From assembly GCA_949130485.1 (NCBI GenBank), contig OX422191.1:9171446-9235445 (forward strand): a stretch of 64,000 nt of DNA, in the 5' to 3' direction. The stretch comes from Agelas oroides. Taxonomy: Eukaryota > Porifera > Demospongiae > Agelasida > Agelasidae. Each line of letters opens with the position of its first letter. Position 1 is the first letter of the stretch. The position numbers and the translations under genes were made by a program. The notes beneath the pieces were generated by a model. The model was given only the letters and a program-made list of their open reading frames with translations. It searched no databases and was not told the DNA's origin. Of the stretch, positions 10,815 to 20,886 are shown one piece after another.

Positions 10815-13800
10815 ATGCTCATGGAAGGCGTCGATTTCACTCTAGATTCATGGCTACCCTCCCATGGCATTCATAGCTACACGGGATTCCCTTGGCTGTA
10901 CGGGGAGGATGATCACGGAGTCTTTCTCCCTTGGATGTGGGAGAGAAACAGAAACGTCTGGTTTGTCGGAAGGTTTCCCTTCGTGTGCAGGCTAGCTGCG
11001 GGCGCCATCTGTGTGGGGGCGTTGTGTGTGGTTGGACGGTGTCTGCTGTCGAGGTTAGGGCAGTGGAGAAAATGGTTGAAACGACCTCTGGGTTCATCAC
11101 CTCGTCCTGAACCAGTAGGTGACAAAGTAGTGGCTAGCAGGGCTTGGGAACTTTCCAGTGACCATTGAATAGGCAAACCCCCCCTGTGGATGAACCTTAA
11201 TTATGTCTAAGGGGGAACAAAAATATTTGTGTCCTGGAGGCTCAATAGCCTGCTTTGGTTGTGTCCAAGGGGGGTTACGCCACTAATTTGTTGTCCAAGA
11301 AAGGAACTGTTCATCCACAGGGGATGAATGCTTATGTAACTGATGAGATCTCGTGGTTTTTTTGTTGTCGTATTGCACACTGCAAGAACAAAGTTGTTGT
11401 GTTAGCAAAGTATTTGGTTACTACAATTGTGTGGCTATCCTTACTATGCAAATTTTATGAATCCAGTGCTGGAAAAGAATTCATGCAGTGAGAGCTATAC
11501 TTGAATAAACTTTGCTATCCTCCCACAACAAAAATTACAGGAAGGACAGCCATGCAATTGTAGTAACCAAATAATGTGCTAAAACCACAATTTTGTTTTT
11601 GTAGTGATATATATATCAGGAGCTTATGAGCGGCGAAGCTGCGAATATATATATGCATGCACAGAGTAGTGGAACAGTACAGTGATGTAATGCATCATGT
11701 GACAAAATACTGCAATGTGATTGGACCGCACTATACAGTGCAGCAAAACATAGCTTGTATACATATTTACCAGATTCGCCCTTCCTTCCCTATGGAGGTG
11801 GATCTGGCTGTTACAACTGAATTAAAAATTTGAGTTTCCAAAAGTTAAAAATATCACTACTGTCACCAACCTGTCACTCATGCAGGTTCCTGACCCACCA
11901 CCATCAGCTCGTCCTAGGACATGGACCGTCATTCCAAGTCCTGCGAGATCAAGCAACAAAAGAGGTCAGTGCATGGTGTAGGATGACCTGGTGTAGGATG
12001 ACCTGGTGTAGGATGACCTGGTGTGTTTCATCTTGTGAACAATCAATGAACCACGTCTTTCTCAAAAAAAGAGCAAGCCAAGATCAGTCACCCACTATGC
12101 AGGATTGAGGTCAAATTATGTCCACCTCTGTAGACAAGGGGGCTGTCAGTATTATGTTGCCATGGTAACATTCAACAGTGGTACTTGCCTCACTTTGGGG
12201 GTTAATTTGGAAATCTCCCTCTGCTTTCAGCTGGTCTACCACATTGTGTCCATGCTGCACTATAACTACAAAGTAATAATTATTTATAGCCTTGTTCCCA
12301 GGCCACTCCCAGATTTTATTTCGCAGCTGTGGAGAAAAATCGTGAGAAGGCCTGGTACCATTACTACATCATGGACCGGAAATGGTGGACTCGGTTAGTA
12401 ATGATGGCAACATGCCCACGCAATAGGTTGTCAGTAGCTATGAGAGTAATTTATACAGTAACCCTGTCAATCAATCATCACTAGGACTTCATTGGCTTCT
12501 GTGTTTTGACGTTATTTAACCACAGAGACATGCTACCAGTTTCTTATTACAACATACACATGATCAGCAGAACATGACCAGAGGAAACTAGTGAAAACTT
12601 AGCCTCATTCCCAGAACACGAATACACAGAGAGAGCCTGGGAACGAGGTTAAAGTAAAATGCTGGCTGTCAGTGGGAATCAAACATAGAACCCCTGGCTT
12701 CTGACCACTGAGCTCCAACTACAAGCGCTCACAATCATATGGAGTGCACGGTGATGCTAAATGCTTTGGTCTAACACCTGGCAGCCTGCAAAGTATGAAG
12801 CAAGTTTAATCAACAGTTTGATGATAGAGAAGAAAAACATAAAATTTGAAAAGAGCTGGGGTTCAGAGATAAGATAGGTGTTTATAGTATCAAGTTTCAT
12901 GTTCCATATGATCACACCAGTGACTGTTTGTAGCTAGTAACAAGTTCCCATTATTGGAATTTCACAGAAACGTTATGACTGCTGAGATATCAAAACTACA
13001 CTTTAATGGAGTCTGTCAATTGCATAACATTCTGTTTCCTGGAATATTAACCAAGTACACAACATTCTTGTCCCACCAAACTTACACAATAAGTGGGATA
13101 CTGTGTAGAAAGTTTGTGTCAACACTAGAAGCTACCGACCGTGCTAACTACCAACACTAGAAGCTACCGACCGTCCTAACTACCAACACTAGAAGCACTT
13201 GGTGTTCTCTAATTGCAGTAGTGCCACATCTCCCAGCAATTTCATTTGGGAACAATTTCTCCCCTCCTCCTCCCTCCTCTCCCCAAGTAATTTATTCTAG
13301 ATATCGTCTGGTTTGAAACTTGAGTTAACTATAGCCGTGTGCATTGTTGTATGTGTATCCAGAGTGCAGTACTGCACTTGCACTCAACCAAGCTTGACTC
13401 CTATTGTGTAGTAGTTACTTGATAGTTTTCTCGGTAAAGACAGCTATTAACAACAGTTACCACACACACACACACTGCAGTGTTACTACCAAGTTCAAAT
13501 ACACAACAGTGGGGGAGAGCTCACACATACTACAGTATTACTATGTAGCGCACTCACTCGGGCTCTCCCCCACTGTTGTGTATTTGAACTTGGTAGTAAC
13601 ACCCTAGTATAGTGAGTAACTAGACACCCTATAGTTATCTCAGTGAAGATGACTGCAATAGTACATAACTGTGAGTGTGTGTATAGCTGGATATGTGTAC
13701 ATGTGGCTGTGCAACCTACTCTGTTACTATAGCAACACCCTGGTATACTCAGGTGTAACCCTACTCTGTTACTATAGTAACACGCTGGTATAGTGGCTAG

Positions 13801-14769
13801 TTCAAAGGTTCATTCTGGAACTGTAACCATGACAACCAGTAACATGATAGGTCTGCTCTGCCCACAGCAAAAAGAAACAGAAGAGAGTAGAATTTGCTCT
13901 AGGCAGTGTTTCTTTCAGTAACAAGCAAGGCACTTTGATGTTAACAGGCTCTTCCACAAGCAAGTTAAAAGCCTTCATAGCTGTTCACCTCACCTGCCTG
14001 TAGAACACATCACATCATCTCTAGGGAATGCTGCTTTCATTAAGTAAAGCAGGCAGAACTCAGAAGTGCTAAACTCATTTGATAGCTACATGCATGGGCA
14101 TGTCAACAGTACACTCTTTGTTATATGCTGAACAGAAGTTTAAAAACCTTGCCTTAGTTCATAAAGACATGTTTTGATGGCATGAGGTGAGTGAAGAACC
14201 GGCAGTCACCAGGAATCAAACTCATGGCTCCTGGCTTGAGCCACCAGTGCTCTACCACTGAGCTACAGACAATATACAAGAGAAAACATGTACACGAGGT
14301 ACATATACACTTGTAGAGGATTGTGTGAGCTTATGGTTGTTGTCTGGTGGTCTTAGCTCAGTGGCAGCACACCGAGAGGTCTTCATTGTTCTAATATTTG
14401 TACACAGGTGAAGATGCTACTGCTAAAGAGCCATCTCCTGAGCCAGTGGCCGAGCCAGTGGCTGACAGCAAACACATGGAGTCAGACGTCCAGGAGGACA
14501 ATGCAGTGATGGAGTCAACTGAATTCATCTTGATATTTCAGTCAGAGTCTGATGAAGAAGAGAGTGGTGTGGAAGAGACCAAAGATGAGGAAGAGGAGGA
14601 GGTGGAGGGGGAGAGGGAAGGAGAGGAGATGGAGGAGGAGGGGGAGGTGGAGAGGGAAGGAGAGGAGGTGGAGGAGGAAGAGAAGGTGAAGTTGGGAGGA
14701 GGCACAACACACCTGAGAGACGATGATTCAGAATTTATCATTTCAAGAACGATAGTGACCATTCCATAG
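10815..14769 (+). CDS. Acidic one-TM protein, divergent partner of the 9.6-10.5 kb gene
   Basis: Proposed two exons: 10815-11118 (ATG at 10815; donor AG|GTGACA) and 14408-14769 (acceptor TACACAG). Both splice ends are phase 1 and join as PRPEPV-GEDATAKEPSPEP, giving 221 residues. Exon 1 has a Trp-rich N-terminus (FPWLYGEDD, PWMWERN) and a TM segment (VCRLAAGAICVGALCVVGRC) resembling the neighbour's, then a basic stretch (QWRKWLKRP). Exon 2 is Glu-rich and ends ISRTIVTIP. Without splicing, exon 1 alone would stop at 11168 (118 residues). The 3.3-kb intron holds repeats and may hide small exons; 11886-11964 is bounded by a good acceptor and donor but was not placed in frame. Family unknown. Confidence 0.5.
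11381..11604. mobile_element. MITE of ~224 bp, first copy
   Basis: Ends are inverted repeats: GCAAGAACAAAGTTGTTGTG...TTGGTTACTACAATTG on the left, with CAATTGTAGTAACCAA...CACAATTTTGTTTTTG on the right. A second copy lies at 29021-29263. No coding capacity. Confidence 0.7.
12600..12651. mobile_element. TAGYCT foldback element, 52 bp
   Basis: Starts TAGCCTCATTCCCAG and ends CTGGGAACGAGGTTA. Flanking 9-mers differ, so the target duplication is lost or was never present. Confidence 0.65.
12665..12735 (-). repeat. tRNA-derived SINE fragment
   Basis: On the minus strand GGAGCTCAGTGGTCAGA resembles a tRNA A box and GTTTGATTCCCACTGAC a B box, spaced as in a tRNA. Stems do not pair well, so it is not a working tRNA gene. 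Confidence 0.55.
13480..13603. repeat. Hairpin with ~39-bp arms
   Basis: Left arm ACTACCAAGTTCAAATACAC continuing to GGGGGAGAGC; right arm the complement, ending GAACTTGGTAGT. The central spacer is about 45 bp. Different from the TAGYCT family. Confidence 0.8.
14201..14272 (-). repeat. tRNA-derived SINE fragment
   Basis: Minus strand GTAGCTCAGTGGTAGAGCAC is an excellent A box and GTTTGATTCCTGGTGAC a B box. The ends do not form an acceptor stem, which argues against a functional tRNA. Confidence 0.65.
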
Positions 14770-15318
14770 CACAAACAAATTACATGATTATTGATGAGAT
14801 ACATTTCAAGACAGAGACAGTGTATATATGCACTTTAACATTATATTATGCAGTCAAGGATTGAGCATGCGTGTCCTGGATTCCGTAGCTAGCCTTGTGG
14901 TGTCTAATTTTTGATCACTTCAAACTGGACACAGGGAAGGCCTGGAGCTGGAAATGGTGGTATGGGCTCTGACCAGTTTAGAAGGATGGCAGGAGTCTCA
15001 ATGACCAGACTGTCATACACTTGAGGCCGCTAAACGATGTCTGTTGGATTCAATTTTTAACTCCTTAGAGGCACTCTTATACATGCTTCCTTGTACTATA
15101 TACCACAAGTATTGTAAGACTGTCATCTGGATGATGATCTGGGACTTAAGTAACAATAGGTACCCAAAACCCTTCTATAGATTCCAAGCCAGCTATGCCA
15201 GTGAACAGAAGTCATACAACAGCATGTACTATACACAGCTTGTGGCTAATTATTATGAGAGTTGGCACACTTGTGACAACTCTTGTAGCACCTGTACTAA
15301 CAGAATTCATTCTCACAA
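14770..15318. other. Intergenic between two convergent genes
   Basis: No exon or element recognised. It separates the 3' ends of the acidic TM gene (plus) and METTL13 (minus). Confidence 0.45.
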
Positions 15319-18300
15319 TCATTGGTACATAACACAGGATGCACATTCCAAACACTCAAGCATTTCTTTCTCCACCGTCCCAAAATCTAGTGAACTAGAA
15401 CCAGCTACAATCATCCGTGCTAGAGTAGCCACTGAGTCTTTCAGTTCTACACTAAGGACAACTGGCCGTCTGCTGTGATCTGATTGGCTGCCACTATCAC
15501 TAATGATATCAGCTCTAGTCTGTGGCAGTCCGACAACAATCTCATTGACATCTTCCGGCACAGGGATTATGAGGAGGAGGGGGAAGGTAGCCCCAATGGC
15601 TGCGAGGGTGGAGTCATGTAGGTCCTGGTTTCTGGCAGCCAGGTTGGTCGCAAATACACCTGGAGGAAGGAGAGGAGTCAAGGGGAGGGAGGAGGAGGTG
15701 AGGGGGAAGGAAGAGAAGAGGAAGAAAATGTTTATTCCCAGGTTCAAACTTTGAGATAGAGGTACATACAACTGTCCCTTGAAGGGGGGAGATAGTGGAG
15801 GAGGGCTGGTTAAGAAGAGAGAATTCAAAAGGGTGGGGGGGCGGTAGGGAGAGGACAAAGGCCAAAGGGGGAGAAAATGATATGTGGCAGTCCCATGTAG
15901 AAATCGAAGGTTATTCCGTTGCGTATTTTGATCGCATTGCTGTGTTTGTAGCGCCGTATCGCTGAACTCCCGTTAAGGGCGGGGCTCTTTGTAGATGCAT
16001 GAATACCTAATGAATCTACGAAACGCATATGAGCCCCGCCCATAACGGAAGTTCCACAATACGGCACTTTGAAGGCAGCGATGCGATCGAAATACGCGAC
16101 GGAATAACCTTCGATTTCTACACGGGACTGCCACATATGTTCTTATTATGGGGGGAGGCAAAAGGAAAAGGTAGAGAGAAGGAGGAGAGAAGGGGGAGGG
16201 TTTCACTCGAGGCCAGACCAACACTAAACTTGTGTACTTGCCATCTTTGCTCAGCAGTTCTCGGGTGTTTGTGAGCATCTCTCTCTCTACAAAGGCAGGC
16301 GGCGGGCTGCTCATACCAGAGCTGGTGTTCTTGCAGTCCACATCAAAGATGATGACGTCATAACAACCTGAGAGAAGGTCAGTGAATATAACACCAGATG
16401 GACCCCGCCTCCCAGTTTCATGGGGGCATGGTCACTGATTGATGCTGAACTAACACTCACCCTTTTCTCCAGCTGCACACTTCTTCCTGATTGCCTCCAC
16501 ACCATCACCAACACACACCCTCACACCCTCCCCTTGCACAAAGCCAAACCACTTCTCAGCAACAGTCAGGATCTCGGGATCTAGTTCAATTACCTCCACA
16601 CTGACCTGTGCAAGGGGGAGGGGGGGCAGGGGGATGTGGGGGAGGAGGGGGGGAGGGGGGGGAGGAGGTGGGTTTCATACACATTGCAAAGATGTCTGGT
16701 GAACACATGCCTCTATGCAAGTGTATATTATGAGCTCACTTTTACCAGAAAGGTCGATTTGAATATGATAATTTGCTCAAAATATGCAACAGTAAATGTT
16801 TGATTTCTACCTGAAACTACTGCATGCTTAATAGGAAGAGGAACACATCATTATCTTCACCGTGGGGAAGTGTTTGTGGATGTACGCTGGAAGTGCCCCG
16901 CCCCCCAGTCCCACTACCAGCACCCTCCCATGCTCCCTCCTTCGGAGGAATGAGACGAGAGAGAGCGAGGCCACAACTGCCCGGTGGTGACCACAGGATA
17001 GGTGGGTGTGGTCTGGTTCCCGTGGTAACAGCTTCTTACGAGACTTCTTCTTGGGTTTGGCTGTAACGTAACACATGTGACAATCATGTGATAAAGAGAT
17101 TGTTTTTGTGAAGAAAAGCTATAAGATTGTGAAACTAAGGAACTGTTATTATATAATTTTCATACTTTCACAAATGCAAGTGAGATTTAATTGCATGCCT
17201 CTTTCTCAGTTTTTACAAAGCACATAAGTAAGCATTTGCAAGGTTCATATCAGTCACACTCACACCCTCCCACCTTGCACCATCCTGACTTCAGTCTGTG
17301 CCAGGTGAGGGGTGGAGGTGAAGATGAGTCTCCGCACCATCTCCCCCCCTCCCCCCTCACACTCCTCCACCACATACCCTCCGCTCACAGGAGAGTGGCC
17401 TTCATAAAGTACCACACGAGACCCAAGATTGTCTCCCAGCGTCAGCACAGGATACTGCGATAGGGGATGGAGGAGTGAGGGTGTGTGAAGTATGTGAAGA
17501 AAAGTGTGTAGAATGTGGCTCTCACCCCTCACCCTCTCCCCTCCTCACCTGCTTCCCCTGGGACACTCCCCCTTGCACCAGCTCCACTGCCCTCCCTCCC
17601 ACCTCCTCCCTCACACTCTCCACCCCAGTGTATGTGTGACCACGGTGGAGTGTGATGACCACCAGACGTTCAAACCCAGCCGACTCTGCCAGCTGCCTCC
17701 TCCCTCCATCTGAGGAAAATAGCCAGTCTGTCTCCCTGCATGTGCAAGTGTGTGCATGTGTGTGTGTGAAGGTGGGGGGGGGTATGTAGTTATACGCACA
17801 TTTGAGGTGAATAAAAAAAAGGGCAAGCCGGCTGAATCATCTCTGGCTTGTGCTGCAGTTTTCTGACCACTGAGCTACTGTACAACCACCATGCAACCGG
17901 CTAGCCCAGCTTCCCATTCCTGATTTTGTCCAAAGCTGCTACACCACAGTAAACTGATTTCTTGGTTCTAGAGAAACAAAATGAGTCTGGGAATGGGACT
18001 AATATCTCATTCGTCACTTACACATTAGGATTGTTCCCAGGCACTCAGAGAACTGGAAAACCCTGGGCATATTGTTTACAGCCACAATACTAACGACCTC
18101 ACCTTCCCTGAGGGGCGATGAAGATTGCAAAATGTCCATTCTTTGCCTTTCTCCTTGGTGTGTCCACCACTGCAAGGGAGAATCTTGGCTCCGCTGTAAC
18201 CGAGGATGACCACAGGTCCAGTTGGACAGCTGGTTCACCAGGGTGAAGGCTTTGTGATGGTGAGGATGTGAGGGAGTGATGGGATGTAAGGGTGAGGATG

Positions 18301-19670
18301 TGAAGGATAAACATTGATTGTGAAGGACTGTGCCTGTGAGGGTGTGAGGGTGATTAGCTCACCTTGACAAATGATGTTTGATCATGGCATACTGCTGGTG
18401 ATCTTTCACAAACACCCTCAGCCCCTCCACCCCCTCACACCTCACACACTTCCCATCATCATCCATGTACTCAGACACCTACAATGTACAGTGTCAGGAG
18501 GACATGAGATGGACACACGGTGGACACGAGGTGGACATGCTCAAGAATAAAAACAGTCCTGAGAATGTAGCCTTGTCCAAGCGCTGCCTGCATAGCCTCG
18601 TCCCAAGGCCTTCCCACCTTCCAGTTTTTGATCACTTGCACTATGCTAAAACGGAGGGGGAGGGCCTGGTCCATTTTATCACGTGAATGAAGTCAGTGTC
18701 TACCTAGGTAGACAGAGGGGGAGAGGGGTCTCCCATCGAAAGAATGCATTTTGTGCACACATTCTTCATTTTGAACCAGGAGCAGTATGTTTTTCGCTTT
18801 GCGTCGTAAATTTGCGAACGTTTGAAACTCCAGCACTTGGGGCAGAAACACCACAAGATACGGCCTCAAGCTCGTTCTGATGTCATTCATGAACAAGGCG
18901 TTCCCCTCTGTTTTTGCATACTGTAAGTGATCAAAGACTGGACAGTGGGAAGGCCTGGAAACGAGGCTACTGCCTGCATGCTTCTCAAACCAAGGACGGC
19001 TCACTTTCATCGAAGGTCTTCCTGCAATCCTGGTCATCTTGGTCATGACAAACACAAACACGGGCAGGGCACCACCCAGTCCGGACCCCTCCCTCTCATC
19101 TCTGCCTAGCAACACCCGGTGCACCCTTAGCAACCAATCAGATTCATCAAAATATTGCAGCAACTTCTGCAATATGTGATCCTGAGCGAGTGTGATACAT
19201 AAATAGCGTCCAGCTATTTTTAGAACTCTTCCAACCTCATCAAAAATCTTATCCACTTTCTGGACGGTTATGTCATCGGTGTTACTAAAAATAGCATCCA
19301 GCGTTCCTTTATCAATCACACAATCAAACATTGCATTGCTATAACTCATATCCAATATGTCCATCTTGGTGAATTTCATGTCTGGCCGACTGAGCTTATT
19401 CTTGGCTGTCATTTGTCTAATGACAACATCGGAAATATCGATATTGTCAATTTTATGGAAGCCAGCATCATACAAATCTTCACTCAACTTGGAGTTGCCA
19501 CAGCCTACGACCAGAATTCGGCTGGTGGGTTTAGCATACTTGTGTAGTACGTCACAGAGATCAGTGTATTGGCCATACCACTCAAATGGTGCGCTCCTTT
19601 TGGAAAAGAACTTCTCCCAGTACTGCTGTTGCTGGAACTCAGCGTGGGTACGCGGCAGCAAGCCGCTCAT
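15319..19670 (-). CDS. METTL13: eEF1A lysine and N-terminal methyltransferase (METTL13 orthologue)
   Basis: Nine exons: 19005-19670, 18363-18478, 18103-18249, 17549-17735, 17274-17454, 16861-17060, 16461-16605, 16242-16367 and 15319-15659. They join in frame to 702 residues, against about 699 in human. The N-terminal SAM methyltransferase domain (YWEKFF, FEWYG, motif I ILVVGCGNS at ~52-60, NIDIS, DKGTLDAI) methylates eEF1A Lys55 in animals. The C-terminal spermidine-synthase-like domain (CGHHRAVVASLSL, LVVGLGGGALP, VIELDPEIL, YDVIIFDVDCKN, PPPAFVE, NEIVVG) modifies the eEF1A N-terminus. The ATG at 19670 aligns with the human start; an upstream extension would need a TTG. The intron after 16242 starts GCAAGT, a GC-AG intron. 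Introns carry a 377-bp foldback (first intron) and a 259-bp MITE (last intron). Cytosolic enzyme. Confidence 0.93.
15880..16138. mobile_element. MITE of 259 bp in the last METTL13 intron
   Basis: Long terminal inverted repeats begin TATGTGGCAGTCCC and continue through TAGAAATCGAAGGTTATTCC; outer arms are about 70 bp with a few mismatches. Inner parts (GGGCGGGGCTC / GAGCCCCGCCC) also pair. A TA at both edges could be a target duplication. A related piece occurs near 50895 (ATTCCGTCGCGTATTTTGA). Confidence 0.8.
17820..17880 (-). repeat. tRNA-derived SINE fragment
   Basis: Minus strand contains GTAGCTCAGTGGTCAGAAAAC followed by degenerate sequence; only the A-box half is clear. It sits in a METTL13 intron. 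Confidence 0.45.
18593..18969. mobile_element. TAGYCT foldback/MITE, 377 bp, with 9-bp TSD
   Basis: Flanked by CTGCCTGCA at 18584-18592 and 18970-18978. Arms of ~70 bp begin TAGCCTCGTCCCAAGGCC and pair with GGCCTGGAAACGAGGCTA. It lies in METTL13 intron 1, and a reading frame runs from exon 1 into it past the splice donor. No transposase. Confidence 0.9.
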
Positions 19671-20454
19671 CTCACTGTCACTATGATCTTGTGGATCAAC
19701 TTCAAAATACAAGTTGCAACAGATGAAGGGCAGATGCCTTGCAACATAGATAATAGAGTCGTTACGACTCTATGCAACAAGAGCGCATGTAGTCGACTAG
19801 TCTCGCAAGCCAGACCCAACCAACCCCAGCTCGGATCGCTTTCAATATCACGCACGGGGATGGAAGGGTCTGGTGACTTTCGGTAGATTACCGTGTGCTA
19901 CGTCGCGATTGGCGCGTAGACAATCTGATTGGCGACGGTCACATAACTTTGAGCTAATCTCGGCGTGTGAAACCGCTGAATCGGAAGAGCGTATGGAGCG
20001 TAGTGGCGAAGTTCGTTACCGGTATTACCCACGATAGCATGATGACGTCATTTTTAGTCCGCAAAAAAAAAAAGACGTCATCATGCGCTCTTGCATGCAT
20101 GCTTGCTTGCAATCTATCTAGCTGTTTACATGCAGCACGTGCACGAAGCAGTTTCGGAGACTTCCCAGTTGCTAGGCTGCAGCTCTGGTATTCCAAGAAT
20201 TTGCTGACTCAAGCCAAGAATTCTTGAGTCAGCAAATTCTTGGAATACCAGCGGAGACTATATAAATCAAGGACAATTTTGCAATCCTCACAAGCGTACA
20301 AAATTTCTACAAGCATGTATCGACGTCACAGCCTCGCTCCCAGATACCATTGTGGTACGTTGGACCGACCTCCTTGGAGACGCACTCTTCCACAACGGAG
20401 TAAGTGAGCATGTACATGGAACGCCAAATCCGCCGAAATTACTGAGCCATATGC
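19671..20454. other. METTL13 upstream region with hairpins
   Basis: Likely contains the METTL13 promoter. Also a hairpin near 20035-20088 (GCATGATGACGTCA...TGACGTCATCATGC around an A-rich spacer; the arms include the CRE-like TGACGTCA) and a second at 20185-20252. Near 19800-19875 a piece GCAAGCCAGACCC...GATCGCTTTCA resembles sequence at 61.8-61.9 kb. Confidence 0.45.
20185..20252. repeat. Perfect ~29-bp hairpin
   Basis: CTGGTATTCCAAGAATTTGC...GACTCAAG is followed after a 9-nt spacer by its complement. Confidence 0.8.
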
Positions 20455-20461
20455 GATATTT

Positions 20462-20855
20462 ATTCGAATCGAATGGTTCTAATTCGTTTTCGAATTAGCC
20501 TCGTTCCCATGCCCTCGCCCAGCTTCCCATCGCTTGCAGTACTGCTTTACCGTACTGCAAGCGACGGGAAGCTGGGTGAGGGCCTGGGAACGAGGCTATT
20601 TTCGAATGGCTCGAATTTCCGTTCGAATGGCTCGATTTTCCGTTCGAATGGCTCAAATTTCCGTTCAAATGGCTCGATTTTCCGTTCGAATGACTCGATT
20701 TTCCGTTCGAATGGTTCGGATTCGGATTCGAATATTTTCCGTTCGAATGACTCGATTTTCCGTTCGAATGGTTCGGATTCGGATTCGAATATTTTCCGTT
20801 TGAGTGACTCGAATTTCCGTTCGAATGGCTCGAATTTCCGTCCGAATGGCTCGGA
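20462..20855. repeat. Minisatellite based on TTCGAATGGCTCGATTTTCCG
   Basis: A ~20-21-bp unit (TTCGAATGG-CTCG-ATTTTCCG) with variants (GACTCG, GGATTCGGATTCGAATATT) repeats about 13 times. It gives repetitive reading frames in several phases (FRSNGSI, ESFERKI); I take none as a gene. A foldback element is inserted near its left end. Confidence 0.9.
20496..20598. mobile_element. TAGYCT foldback, 103 bp, with 9-bp TSD
   Basis: Nearly perfect hairpin, TAGCCTCGTTCCCATGCCCT to its complement. TSD TTTTCGAAT at 20487-20495 and 20599-20607; the target is a unit of the surrounding minisatellite. Very similar to the element at 40880. Confidence 0.93.
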
Positions 20856-20886
20856 TAGGCTTACACACAAAGAACTGATTTCTGTC

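Larger units (their letters stand above)
11605..14400. other. Large intron or intergenic stretch with repeats
   Basis: Contains a run of GTGTAGGATGACCTG repeats near 11980-12020, a duplicated ACACTAGAAGCTACCGACCG near 13125-13170, a worn foldback at 12600-12651, two tRNA-like SINE pieces and a long hairpin at 13480-13603. A short spliced exon may exist at 13871-13930 (KKKQKRVEFALGS), unplaced. Confidence 0.45.

Noticed and set aside
14201-14272. Functional tRNA gene
   Set aside because: A and B boxes are good but acceptor and anticodon stems do not pair; related pieces elsewhere make it a SINE.
18693-19004. METTL13 exon 1 reading on into an extended C-terminus
   Set aside because: The frame passes the exon donor at 19005 into the 377-bp foldback; homology resumes at the next exon (VSEYMDDDG), so the extension is intronic.
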